From Cellulomonas sp. PhB143 (lineage in GTDB: Bacteria > Actinomycetota > Actinomycetes > Actinomycetales > Cellulomonadaceae), in NCBI RefSeq assembly GCF_003752595.1, contig NZ_RKIJ01000010.1, positions 186,001-250,000 on the forward strand: 64,000 nt of DNA. The letters run 5' to 3'. The notes under the pieces were generated by a model. That model did not search any database. It was not told the DNA's origin and saw nothing but the letters and a program-made list of their open reading frames with translations. Made by a program: the position numbers and the translations under genes. This document shows positions 34,486 to 43,080 of the stretch, one piece after another; position 1 is the first letter of the stretch; the number at the start of each line of letters is the position of its first letter.

Positions 34486-35810
34486 CGGTACTCCTCCAGT
34501 CGGCGGTGGACGCCGCGCCAGGAGGCCAGCGCGGCGACGGCCCCCGCGGCGAGCAGCAGCCAGGCGGCCACCTCCGCACGGGTCCCGGCGGAGAGCAGCT
34601 CGTCCCCGACCTGCCCGGCGTTCGACGAGACCGCCGTGTCGGCGTCGGCCATGAACGTCGCGAACGTGGCGGTCGAGCTCGTCGGGTCGTCCGACGCGTC
34701 CGTGGCGGCGGCGACGGCGTCGTCCCAGCGGCCGGCGTCGTCGAGCTCGCGCACCGCGGCGTGCGCGTCGGCCCAGGCGTCGAGGTCGTCGGTGAGGCGA
34801 CCGGCCGCTTCGGTGCCGGCGTCGGCGAGGTGGTCCCGCGCGCTGTCGAGAGCGCTCTGCACCTCGGGCTCGACGTCGGCGCCCGACCCGCGCTGGATGA
34901 GGCCGAGGCCCGCGCCCGAGCGGGCCACGTTGGCCTGGGTCTCGGCGGCGGCGACGGAGGTCGCAGTCGTGTACGGGCCGGCGCGCACGTCGTCTGCCGT
35001 GCCGCGGACGGAGGCGAGCAGCGCGGTCCCCACGATGCCGGCGACGAGGACGACGGCGGTGGCCGTGACCAGGCCCGTGTTCAGCACCCGGTGGGTGCGC
35101 CGGGCGAGCCAGACCTGGACGCCGAGCAGCAGCACCAGGCCGAGCAGGCAGGCGGCGACGAGGCGCAGCGCGGTCCCGGTCGCGTCGAAGCGGGCGTCGA
35201 CGCGACCGCTCTCGGCGGCGACGAGATCCGTCAGCGGCGGCAGGATCTCCTCGCTCATGACGGTCGAGGCCGTGCCGAGGTAGGCCGAGCCGACCGGGAA
35301 GCCCTGGCGGTTGTTGGCCCGCGCCTGCTCGACGAGACCGGTGTAGCGGGTGATCTGCGCGCCGACCGACCCGAGCACCGCCACGTCGCCGGCGTCCCCG
35401 GTCTGCGCGAGCCGCGCCAGGTTCCGGGCGGCGCTCGCGACCCGCGCGTCGTACTCCTCGCGCTGGTCGACGGGCTCGAGGCCACCGACGAGGAAGGCGT
35501 TGGTGGCCGTCGCGTCCGCCGTGACGAGGTCGGTGCGCACGTCCTGCAGGAGCACGAGGCGCTCCGAGCCCGTGCGGGCGGCGTCGAGCGCCGCGTCCTG
35601 GGCGCGCCCGGCCTGGAACCCGAGCAGCCCCACGACGACGGCGCCCACGAGCGCGACGGCGAGCGCGGTGCGCAGGTGCCCCGGGGTGCTGGACAGCGCC
35701 GCGACGGCGCGCGCCGCGACCCCCGGCCGGCGGGGAGCGGCGCTCGGGGAGACCACGGCGGGAGCCGCGTCGGCGCCGGGCGGGCGGGCGAGGGTGTCGG
35801 GGGCGGTCAT
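34482..35810 (-). CDS. glnX: GlnX-like transmembrane sensor
   Basis: A 442-residue membrane protein with four predicted helices, near 47-66, 214-235, 244-266 and 412-432. Two similar helical extracytoplasmic domains (67-213 and 267-411) lie between them, like a doubled four-helix-bundle sensor. This matches GlnX of mycobacteria, which carries the GlnH signal across the membrane to PknG. No HAMP or kinase domain is present. It overlaps the AAA+ gene and glnH by 4 bases each. Confidence 0.85.
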   Translation of the reverse strand: MTAPDTLARPPGADAAPAVVSPSAAPRRPGVAARAVAALSSTPGHLRTALAVALVGAVVVGLLGFQAGRAQDAALDAARTGSERLVLLQDVRTDLVTADATATNAFLVGGLEPVDQREEYDARVASAARNLARLAQTGDAGDVAVLGSVGAQITRYTGLVEQARANNRQGFPVGSAYLGTASTVMSEEILPPLTDLVAAESGRVDARFDATGTALRLVAACLLGLVLLLGVQVWLARRTHRVLNTGLVTATAVVLVAGIVGTALLASVRGTADDVRAGPYTTATSVAAAETQANVARSGAGLGLIQRGSGADVEPEVQSALDSARDHLADAGTEAAGRLTDDLDAWADAHAAVRELDDAGRWDDAVAAATDASDDPTSSTATFATFMADADTAVSSNAGQVGDELLSAGTRAEVAAWLLLAAGAVAALASWRGVHRRLEEYR

Positions 35811-37135
35811 GCGCTCTCCTGGGTCGGACCGTCGTCGGGAGCGAGGTCCTGCGGGAGCAGGGTCCGCAGCTCGTCGAGTGTGGGGCGGGCGACGTCGCGC
35901 AGGCGCCAGGCGTGGCGCGCGACGGCGACGTCGAGGACGTTGCGGACCCAGCGCGCGTTGCCGAACGCGGGGCCGCGCTCCACGGTCGCCGTCCGCCGCG
36001 CGAAGGCCTCGACGGCGTCGGGCGTGGGGGAGAAGTCCGCCGCGGCCGCGGCCCGGGCGAAGATCGTCCCGAGCTCGTCGCCCGTGTAGTCGTCGAACTC
36101 GAGCACGCGGGAGAAGCGTGAGCGCAGGCCCGGGTTGGACTCGAGCAGCCGCGTCATCGGCCCGGGGTAGCCGGCGACGATCACGACCAGGTCGTCGCGG
36201 TGGTCCTCCATGTCCTTGACCAGCGTGTCGACCGCCTCCTCGCCGTACCGGTCGCCGGCGAGCGCGTACGCCTCGTCCACGAGGAGCACCCCGCCGAGCG
36301 CGGAGGTGACGACGGCGGTGGTGCGCTCGGCGGTCTGGCCCAGGTACCCGGCGACGAGCTCGGAGCGGTCGACCTCGACGAGATGGCCGGAGCTCAGGAT
36401 GCCGAGGGAGCGGTAGATCCGGGCGACGAGCCGGCCGACCGTCGTCTTGCCCGTGCCCGGGTTGCCCGTGAAGACGAGATGGCGGGTGAGCGTCGGGCCG
36501 CCGAGGCCCGCCGCGGCGCGCAGCCCCTCGACGCGCAGCAGCTCGGCCTGGCGCCGGACCTCGCGCTTGACGGACCCGAGCCCGACGAGGGCGTCGAGCT
36601 CGGCGAGGACGTCGGCGAGCGGCTCGGCGGGCGTCGCGTCCGCCGGCGCCGGTCCGCTGACCACCGGCGCCTGCGGGGCGCGGTCCGGGTCGCCGGGCGA
36701 CCGGACCGCCGTGCTGTGGACCGCCGTGCTGTGGACGGCAGAGCCATGGGCGGCAGAGCGGTGGACCGCCGCGGTCCGCGCGGCCGCGGAGGCCAGGCCC
36801 GGTGCGGGCTCGCCGAGGCGCGCCGCGGCCTCCACGGCGTCGGCCAGCGCCGAGGTGTAGCGCGACGCCGCCGTCGGGTCCTGCTCCGCGAGCGCGAGCG
36901 TGAGGTCGGTCGGGGCCGTACGCCAGCGTCGCCCGAGCGACGCGGTGCCGAAGAAGTCCCGCAGCGAGGCGCCCTCGCCCACCGCCGCGAGCCACTCGGC
37001 GGCCGCGCCGGGCGCCGACTCGGCGACGGCGGCGGTCAGGCGCAGCGCCTCGGTCCGCGCGGCGCCGGCGTCGAGCCCGGCCTCCCGCGCGGCGGCGACG
37101 GCCGCGGCGACGGTGTCCGCGAGGGCAGCCGTCAC
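35807..37135 (-). CDS. AAA+ ATPase (CbbX/SpoVK-like)
   Basis: A 442-residue protein. The N-terminal 120 residues are helical, then comes a pentapeptide-repeat linker (122-146), then a single AAA+ domain. LDALVGLGSVKREVRRQAELLRVE is the usual CbbX/SpoVK lead-in. Walker A is GNPGTGKTT (224-232), Walker B is LLVDEAYAL, sensor 1 is VIVAGYPGPM, and the Arg finger region is SNPGLRSRFSRV. Such single-ring ATPases remodel partner proteins. The start is a GTG overlapping the upstream gene by 4 bases. Confidence 0.88.
   Translation of the reverse strand: MTAALADTVAAAVAAAREAGLDAGAARTEALRLTAAVAESAPGAAAEWLAAVGEGASLRDFFGTASLGRRWRTAPTDLTLALAEQDPTAASRYTSALADAVEAAARLGEPAPGLASAAARTAAVHRSAAHGSAVHSTAVHSTAVRSPGDPDRAPQAPVVSGPAPADATPAEPLADVLAELDALVGLGSVKREVRRQAELLRVEGLRAAAGLGGPTLTRHLVFTGNPGTGKTTVGRLVARIYRSLGILSSGHLVEVDRSELVAGYLGQTAERTTAVVTSALGGVLLVDEAYALAGDRYGEEAVDTLVKDMEDHRDDLVVIVAGYPGPMTRLLESNPGLRSRFSRVLEFDDYTGDELGTIFARAAAAADFSPTPDAVEAFARRTATVERGPAFGNARWVRNVLDVAVARHAWRLRDVARPTLDELRTLLPQDLAPDDGPTQESA
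36705..36779. repeat. 15-bp degenerate tandem repeat in the AAA+ gene
   Basis: Two identical copies of ACCGCCGTGCTGTGG followed by three diverged copies. It encodes the linker repeat A-(V/A)-H-x-(S/T). Confidence 0.7.
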
Positions 37136-37659
37136 CCGGGCTCACCGCCCGGCGGGGGAGCGACGGAGACCGAGGACGGGCCGAGCTTCTCCTCCAGGAA
37201 GCGCCCGTGCGCGACGAGCGCGACGGCGTCCTGGCGGGAGACGGCGTCGGAGATCTGGTCCAGCGTGCGCCCGAGCAGGTCGAGCTGGTCGCAGAGCACG
37301 AGCAGGGCGGTGCGGCCCCGGTCGACCGGCCGCGTGTCGGCGAAGTCCCGGGGCAGGCGCAGGTAGGCGCCGACCGCCTCGGGCAGATAGCTCGTGGCGG
37401 TCGCCACGACGGTGTGCGCGCGGTCGCTGCCGACGCCGAGCCGGTCGAGGCGCGGGACCATCTCGTCGACGGTCAGGCTGATGCGCCGCACGCGCGCCGT
37501 GACCGACGCCGGCACCTGCGCCTGCGCGGCCCGCGCCTCGACCGCGTCGACGGCCGCAAGGATCTCGGCGCCGGTGGGCGGCGCGGGACGCGCGGGCACG
37601 TCCGGTCGCGGTGCGTCGCGCCCGACCACCCGCGCGATCGCGTCACCGAACCAGCCCAT
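37132..37659 (-). CDS. XpaC-like helical protein
   Basis: A 175-residue helical protein starting MGWFGDAIARVVG. The segment LPEAVGAYLRLPRDFADTR ... ALLVLCDQLDLLGRTLDQISDAV resembles the C-terminal part of XpaC (5-bromo-4-chloroindolyl phosphate hydrolysis) proteins, which often sit beside telA. The similarity is by pattern only. An amphipathic N-terminal helix could attach it to the membrane. It follows telA after 72 bases and overlaps the AAA+ gene by 4 bases. Confidence 0.65.
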   Translation of the reverse strand: MGWFGDAIARVVGRDAPRPDVPARPAPPTGAEILAAVDAVEARAAQAQVPASVTARVRRISLTVDEMVPRLDRLGVGSDRAHTVVATATSYLPEAVGAYLRLPRDFADTRPVDRGRTALLVLCDQLDLLGRTLDQISDAVSRQDAVALVAHGRFLEEKLGPSSVSVAPPPGGEPG

Positions 37660-37731
37660 CCGTGCCGCGCCCTCCTCGCCGTGCTCCGTCGTCCGCTGCC
37701 CTGCCCCGCTGCCCCGGCATCCGCGCCAGGG

Positions 37732-38826
37732 TCACCGGTCCCGGTGCGTGCGCTCCACCTCGAGCGCGAGAGTGTCGAGCGTAGTGCCGAGCGAGGCCGC
37801 GGCGACACCCTGGAACTCGCCGAGCGAGTCGAGCGTCGCGACGACGTCGGCGAACGCGGAGCGCAGCGGCACGATGCCGCGTGCGGTCGCACCGCCGCCG
37901 GCGTCCCGCGCCCCCGCCGCCGTGGTGCGCAGCGCCGCCCGCGAGGCCGCGTCGAGCGCGGCGACGCGGTCCAGCACGAGCTCGCGGTGCGCGAGGGCCC
38001 CCGCGGTCAGGACGGCGGTGCGCAGCGCGGCCAGCGTCGTCGTGGTCGCGCGCTCGACACCGCGCACGAGCTCGGCGTTGGTCCGCACCACCGCGGCGAC
38101 GGCCAGGTGCCCCTGCACGCACACCGCGAGCTGGACGAGCAGGTCCTGGTGCCGGGCGCGCACGGCGTGCAGCGCCTCGGCGAGCGGCGACCCGGCGTCC
38201 GGCGCCGCGGCCGCGGAGGCCTCGGCGGCGAGACCGGCGTCGAGCCGCGCCGCGACGTGCACCCAGCGGTGCAGGCGCGCCGACGTCTCCCCGAGCCGCT
38301 CCTGCTCGATCCCGAGCGTCGCGTTCTGCCGCAGCAGGGCGTCCTTCGCGTCGTAGAGCCCGGTGACGACGGCGTCGAGCTCGGCCTGCGCGTCCTCGTA
38401 GCGGCGGAAGTAGCGGTCGGCGCTCTCGCCGACGGGGACGAGCCCGAACAGGCGCCGGCCCACGCGCCGCCGGCCGGGGTCCAGCGCCTCGACGGTGGCA
38501 CGCAGGCGCTCCAGAGCGTGGGTGGCGTCGAGGCCCGCCTGCGGTGCGCGGGCCGACGCGGCCAGGACGGCGGCGGAGGTCTCCGCGGCGGCGCGGACGT
38601 CGTCGGCGCCGAGGCTGCGCGCGTCGCGCAGCGCCGCCCGCAGGTCCCGCGAGCCGGGGTCGCCGGCGACGAGGCGGGCCCGCAGCGCGTCGGCCCGGGC
38701 CTCGAGCGCCGGGACCTCGCGCGCGTCGACGGCCGGTGCGAGTGCGGGCGCCGCGGCGGGCGCGACGACGGGCACGGCGGTGGGCGGGGTGAGGCGGAGA
38801 GCGGCGTCGGCGCGGGCGTCGTCCAT
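37732..38826 (-). CDS. telA: TelA-family protein (toxic anion resistance)
   Basis: A 364-residue, mostly helical protein of the TelA/KlaA family. GRRLFGLVPVGESADRYFRRYEDAQAELDAVVTGLYDAKDALLRQNATLGIEQERL and the later AVCVQGHLAVAAVVRTNAELVRGVERATTTTLAALRTAV are typical. The ATG at 38826 is used because a TAGACT box lies 10 bases upstream and the longer frame runs into the tRNA gene. It opens the ten-gene operon. Despite the family name, no tellurite gene (TerB-F) is nearby; an envelope-stress role is the more general reading. Confidence 0.85.
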   Translation of the reverse strand: MDDARADAALRLTPPTAVPVVAPAAAPALAPAVDAREVPALEARADALRARLVAGDPGSRDLRAALRDARSLGADDVRAAAETSAAVLAASARAPQAGLDATHALERLRATVEALDPGRRRVGRRLFGLVPVGESADRYFRRYEDAQAELDAVVTGLYDAKDALLRQNATLGIEQERLGETSARLHRWVHVAARLDAGLAAEASAAAAPDAGSPLAEALHAVRARHQDLLVQLAVCVQGHLAVAAVVRTNAELVRGVERATTTTLAALRTAVLTAGALAHRELVLDRVAALDAASRAALRTTAAGARDAGGGATARGIVPLRSAFADVVATLDSLGEFQGVAAASLGTTLDTLALEVERTHRDR

Positions 38827-38836
38827 GTCCCGGCCG

Positions 38837-38842
38837 AGTCTA
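38837..38842 (-). promoter_or_regulatory. Candidate -10 box of the ten-gene signalling operon
   Basis: TAGACT on the minus strand, 10 bases before the telA ATG; initiation 7 bases downstream would leave a 3-base leader. Confidence 0.45.
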
Positions 38843-38850
38843 CGGGCAGG

Positions 38851-38923
<73 letters not shown>

Positions 38924-39034
38924 GCGGCTCCGATCCTAGAGGACCGGGCCGGGGCGCCGGCTGCGGCGGCCGGTGTGACCGGGTCGTCGGCGCGCTTGTT
39001 GTGCATCGCCCGCCAGGCCCGCGAGGATGGACGG

Positions 39035-40750
39035 GTGACCCCCCGCACCGCCGTCGGCAACGACGACCCTGCCCGACCGGGCGGCGTCGAGCGCGCCCCC
39101 GAGACCCCTGGCGCCGCGGCGCCCGGTCCTGCGACGTCCACGCCGACGGACCGCACCGAGCACCGGCTCGGCACGACGGTGCACGACGTCGCGCGGGACC
39201 TGCGCGCCGTCGTCGCGGGCGTCGACCTGCCGCTGCCCCTCGAGGGAGCGCAGGAGGCGGCGGCGTCGCGCGACCGGCTGGTCGTCCAGCTCGACGAGCA
39301 CCTGCTGCCGCGCCTGAAGGAGCTGTCCTCGCCGGCGCTGGTCGTGCTCGCCGGCTCGACGGGTGCCGGCAAGTCGACGCTGTACAACTCGATCCTGGGC
39401 GAGGAGGTCTCGGTCGCGGGGGTCCTGCGGCCCACGACGCGCGAGCCGGTCCTCGCCCACCACCCGGAGGACGTCGACGTCCTGGTCACCGGCCCCGCGA
39501 CGCAGGCGGCGCGGACGATCGCCCACGACGCCGTCCCCCGCGGGGTGGCCTTCGTCGACGCGCCCGACCTCGACTCGCTGCTCGCCGAGAACCGCGCGAC
39601 CGCCGGGCGCCTGCTCGAGGCGGCCGACCTCTGGCTCTTCGCGACCACCGCCGCGCGGTACGGGGACGCGCTCCCCTGGCAGGCGCTGGCGAAGGCCCGC
39701 GAGCGCGGGGCGAGCGTCGCGCTCGTGCTCAACCGGGTGCCGCGGGAGAACCTCGTGACGATCCGCGCCGACCTGCTGCAGCGCCTGCGGGACCACGGGA
39801 TGGACAACGTGCCGCTCTTCGTGGTCCCCGACGCCGGCCCGCACGAGGGGCTGCTCGAGGCCGACCAGGTCGCCCCGATCACCCGCTGGCTGCACAAGAT
39901 CGGCGGCCCCGAGCGGTCCCGGTCGGTGATCGTGCGCACCCTCAAGGGGTCGCTCGCGGCACTGCCCGGATGGGTGACCGGGATCGCGGATGCCGTCGAC
40001 GCCCAGGGCGAGGCGGCGCGCGTCCTGCGGGCGCGGCTGGACGACGTCGTCCCGCGCGTCGCCGCCACGGCGCAGGAGTCGCTGGTCTCCGGCCGGGTCG
40101 GGAGCGGCCCGGTCGCCTCGCTGTGGACACACAGCGTCACCGGCGCCCGGGTCGACCGGATCCGGCTGCGGGCCGGGGTCGCGCGCTCGAGCGCCCGGCA
40201 GGGCCGCCGCCGCGAGCGCGACCTCGAGCCGCTGCGTGCCGGGCTCGCCGACAGCCTCGTGCGGGCGCTGGTCGCCGCAGCCGCCGAGGCGCGGGCGGCC
40301 GCGACGCGAGCGCTGACCGGCCCCGACGCCCCCGCGGGCGCCGCGGGGCTCGTCGCGACGTGGGACGAGGACCCGGAGGCCGCGCGCACCTCCGACTCCC
40401 GGGAGCGGGCCGAGGCGTGGCTCGCCGCGGCGGACGACGCCGCGGACGCGCTCGCGGGCTCGCCCGCCGGGGACGCCGCGCGCACGGCGTTCGGGCGGCG
40501 CGGCCTCGGCACGCTCCTGGCGGCCGCGGCGGCCGGCACCGACGACGCGCGGCGGCTCGTGGCCCGCGTGCTCGACGGGCAGGAGGTGGCGGCCGTCGAG
40601 GCGCTGCGCGACGCGCTCGGCGCCTGCGCGCGGCCGACCGTCGAGGCCGAGGTCGCCGGGCTGCGGTCCGCTCTGGACGCACCGGCGTTCGCCGACGGCG
40701 CCGGGGCCGCGCTGCGCGTCCGGCTCGCCGAGCTGAGGAGGATGGTATGA
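39035..40750 (+). CDS. Dynamin-like GTPase, member A of pair 1
   Basis: A 571-residue P-loop GTPase. G1 is GSTGAGKST (107-115), the switch I Thr is in VAGVLRPTTREPVL, and G3 is FVDAPDLDSL. The G4 position reads LVLNRVP in place of NKxD, so base specificity is unclear. The rest is helical and Ala/Arg-rich with no firm membrane helix. The GTG at 39035 has GAGG 9 bases upstream. It overlaps member B by 4 bases. The same two-gene pair recurs at 44913-48490. Function is unknown; a membrane or division role is inferred from the fold. Confidence 0.82.
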   Translation: MTPRTAVGNDDPARPGGVERAPETPGAAAPGPATSTPTDRTEHRLGTTVHDVARDLRAVVAGVDLPLPLEGAQEAAASRDRLVVQLDEHLLPRLKELSSPALVVLAGSTGAGKSTLYNSILGEEVSVAGVLRPTTREPVLAHHPEDVDVLVTGPATQAARTIAHDAVPRGVAFVDAPDLDSLLAENRATAGRLLEAADLWLFATTAARYGDALPWQALAKARERGASVALVLNRVPRENLVTIRADLLQRLRDHGMDNVPLFVVPDAGPHEGLLEADQVAPITRWLHKIGGPERSRSVIVRTLKGSLAALPGWVTGIADAVDAQGEAARVLRARLDDVVPRVAATAQESLVSGRVGSGPVASLWTHSVTGARVDRIRLRAGVARSSARQGRRRERDLEPLRAGLADSLVRALVAAAAEARAAATRALTGPDAPAGAAGLVATWDEDPEAARTSDSRERAEAWLAAADDAADALAGSPAGDAARTAFGRRGLGTLLAAAAAGTDDARRLVARVLDGQEVAAVEALRDALGACARPTVEAEVAGLRSALDAPAFADGAGAALRVRLAELRRMV

Positions 40751-42333
40751 CCACCGACGACCGCGACCTGCGGGGACGGACCGAGGACCTCGCCACGGCG
40801 CTGGACCTTGCGGCGGACCGGGTGCCGGCCGACGTCGAGGCCACCGTGCGCGCCGCCATCACCGGCGTGCGCGAGCGTCTCGACCTCGGCGTCGACCACA
40901 CCGTGGTCGCCCTCGCGGGCGGCACCGGGTCCGGCAAGTCGAGCTTGTTCAACCGGCTCTCGCGCCTGGACTTCGCGGACGTGGGCGTCAAGCGCCCGAC
41001 GACGGCGCAGATCACCGCGTGCGCGTGGAGCACCCGGGCGACGCCGCTGCTCGACTGGCTGCGCGTCATCCCCGAGCGCCGCATCACTCGCGGGCACGAG
41101 CTCGACGCCGCGGACGAGGACGCGCTCGCCGGCCTGGTTCTCCTGGACCTGCCCGACCACGACTCGATCGAGCCGGCGCACCGCGTCGTGGTCGACCGCG
41201 TGCTGCCGTACGTCGACCTGCTCGTGTGGGTGGTCGACCCGCAGAAGTACGCCGACGACTCCCTGCACACCGAGTACCTCAGCCGGTCCGTCGGCTACGA
41301 GGCCTCGATGGTGGTGGCCGTGAACCAGATCGACACCGTGCCCGAGGGCCGGCGCGAGGCACTGGTGGCGGACCTGGAGCGGCTGCTGGAGGAGGACGGC
41401 CTGCGCGGGGTGCACGTGACGACCGTCTCCGCGGCGACCGGCGAGGGCGTCGACGCGATGGTGGACCTGCTCGAGCAGGCCGTCGACCGGCGCAGCGTCG
41501 CCGCGAGCCGCGTCGCCGGGGAGCTCGACGGCGCGGGCGCTCTGCTGCTCTCCCAGACGCCCGCGGACGCGCCCTGGAGCACCACGTCGGCCGTCGAGGC
41601 GGAGGTCGACGCGCTCGCGGCCGCGACGGGCCTGGAGTCCGTCGGCGCGCAGGTCGAGAACGCGGTGCGCCACGGGTACGGCCGGCCGGCCTTCGAGCCG
41701 CCGCAGGCCGACGCGGTGGCGCTGTCGCGCGGCCGGTGGCTCGCCCGCGCCGGCAAGGGCCTGCGCCCGGGCTGGCGCGCCGCGCTCGAGGCCGACGTGG
41801 CCTCCCGGCCCGACGTGACGGACGCGCTGACCGGCGAGCTCGGCAAGGTGCGCCTCGACACGCGCCCGCCCGCCGCGGGCCGCCCGATGCGCGTCGTCGC
41901 GCTCGTCGCGCTCGCCCTCGGCATCGTCGCCGGCGTCCTCGCGGTCCTCGGGGGCGGCTCCGTCCTCGCGCTGTCCTCCGGAGCCGAGACCGCGGCGGCC
42001 GTCGCGGCCGCGGTGCTGGTGGTCGCGGGTCTGGTCCTGCTGCTGCTCGCGGTGCGCCTGCGGCGCTCGACGGCCCGCCAGCGCCGGCGGGCGGTGGTGG
42101 CCGCGGGACGCGCCGCGATCGAGCGTGTGGTCGACCGGTGCTACGGCGAGCCGACCCGGACCCTGCTCGCGGAGCACCGCCAGGTGCGCGAGCTCGCGCA
42201 GGCCGCGCGCGAGAAGGGGAGCCTCGCCCCGCTGACGGGCGCCGTCCCGGTGTCCACAGCCGCGGCGACCGGCGCGGCGTCCACCGGCAGCCCGGCGGGG
42301 GGCGACGTCCCGGAGGCCGCGCCGACATCCTGA
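40747..42333 (+). CDS. Membrane GTPase (YfjP-like), member B of pair 1
   Basis: A 528-residue GTPase. G1 is GGTGSGKSS (58-66), switch I is VGVKRPTT, G3 is LDLPDHDS, G4 is NQID, and the family-specific VVDPQKYADDSLH follows G3. Two membrane helices lie near 385-440 (VVALVALALGIVAGVLAVLGG and AVAAAVLVVAGLVLLLLAV). The C-terminal 100 residues are cytoplasmic. It is coupled to member A by ATGA. Closest paralogue in the window is the gene at 46892. Confidence 0.85.
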   Translation: MTTDDRDLRGRTEDLATALDLAADRVPADVEATVRAAITGVRERLDLGVDHTVVALAGGTGSGKSSLFNRLSRLDFADVGVKRPTTAQITACAWSTRATPLLDWLRVIPERRITRGHELDAADEDALAGLVLLDLPDHDSIEPAHRVVVDRVLPYVDLLVWVVDPQKYADDSLHTEYLSRSVGYEASMVVAVNQIDTVPEGRREALVADLERLLEEDGLRGVHVTTVSAATGEGVDAMVDLLEQAVDRRSVAASRVAGELDGAGALLLSQTPADAPWSTTSAVEAEVDALAAATGLESVGAQVENAVRHGYGRPAFEPPQADAVALSRGRWLARAGKGLRPGWRAALEADVASRPDVTDALTGELGKVRLDTRPPAAGRPMRVVALVALALGIVAGVLAVLGGGSVLALSSGAETAAAVAAAVLVVAGLVLLLLAVRLRRSTARQRRRAVVAAGRAAIERVVDRCYGEPTRTLLAEHRQVRELAQAAREKGSLAPLTGAVPVSTAAATGAASTGSPAGGDVPEAAPTS

Positions 42334-42378
42334 CGGTCCACGGACGGCACCCGCCGTCCGCGACCTGGAGGAGGACAC

Positions 42379-42918
42379 ATGTCGGACGTCACCGTCACGC
42401 TCGCCGGCTTCGTCGGCACCACCCCGCGGCTCTTCACGTCGCAGAACGGCACCGCGTTCACCAGCTTCCGCATCGCCGCGACGCGGCGCTACCTCGACCG
42501 CGCCCGGGGCGAGTGGACCGACGGGCGCACCCTGTGGTTCACCGTCAAGGCCTGGCGCCAGACGGCGGAGAACGTGGCGTCGTCCCTGCGCAAGGGCGAC
42601 GCCGTCGTCGTTACCGGCCGGCTCTCGGTCGACGAGTGGGCGGGCGCGGAGGGGCCGCGCACGGACCTCGTGGTCGAGGCGAGCGCGCTCGGCCCGGACC
42701 TGTCGCGCGGCACCGCGCACTTCGCCCACCGGGCGACGCGCAAGGCCGACGACGACGGCGGTGACGCCGGCGAGGCAGGGCACGGCACCGCCGAGGCCGG
42801 CACGCCGGAGCCCGGCGCCGGCCCCGAGGACGACCCGTTCGCCGTCGAGCCCGAGAGCCCGCCCGCGGACCCCGAGGCGCAGGAGGAGGTCGCGGCGCTC
42901 GCGGGAGCGACCGCGTAG
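42379..42918 (+). CDS. ssb: Single-stranded DNA-binding protein (non-canonical paralogue)
   Basis: A 179-residue OB-fold protein: VTVTLAGFVGTTPRLFTSQNGTAFTSFRIAATRRYLD ... TLWFTVKAWRQTAENVASSLRKGDAVVVTGRL. The C-terminal 60 residues are acidic and disordered but end EVAALAGATA; the usual DDDxPF tip is missing, though DDPF occurs internally. This suggests an accessory rather than the replicative SSB. GGAGGAGG lies 4 bases before the ATG. It sits between the GTPase pair and ettA. Confidence 0.9.
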   Translation: MSDVTVTLAGFVGTTPRLFTSQNGTAFTSFRIAATRRYLDRARGEWTDGRTLWFTVKAWRQTAENVASSLRKGDAVVVTGRLSVDEWAGAEGPRTDLVVEASALGPDLSRGTAHFAHRATRKADDDGGDAGEAGHGTAEAGTPEPGAGPEDDPFAVEPESPPADPEAQEEVAALAGATA

Positions 42919-42924
42919 GCTGGG

Positions 42925-43012
42925 TGGTCGGCGTCGCCCGCCCCGGTCGCAGCGCCCGCGCGTCGAGCCCAGTGCCCGGCGTGGGCGCGCTGCGGGCGAG
43001 GCGGGCGCGACC
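42925..43012. other. Structured spacer between ssb and ettA
   Basis: Several nested complements occur in the 162-base gap: TCGCCCGC (42934-42941) with GCGGGCGA (42992-42999), and GCAGCGC (42949-42955) with GCGCTGC (42987-42993). The region could end ssb transcription or fold in the ettA leader. Confidence 0.4.
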
Positions 43013-43080
43013 ACGACCGTCGGCGCGCAGGGCGCGCCCGGACCAGCATCCGCGATCGAGCGAACGGTGGAACAGAGCCA

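Noticed and set aside
37732-38826. TelA taken as proof of a tellurite-resistance operon.
   Set aside because: No terB-F gene is present; TelA families occur in general stress and signalling operons, so resistance is not claimed.
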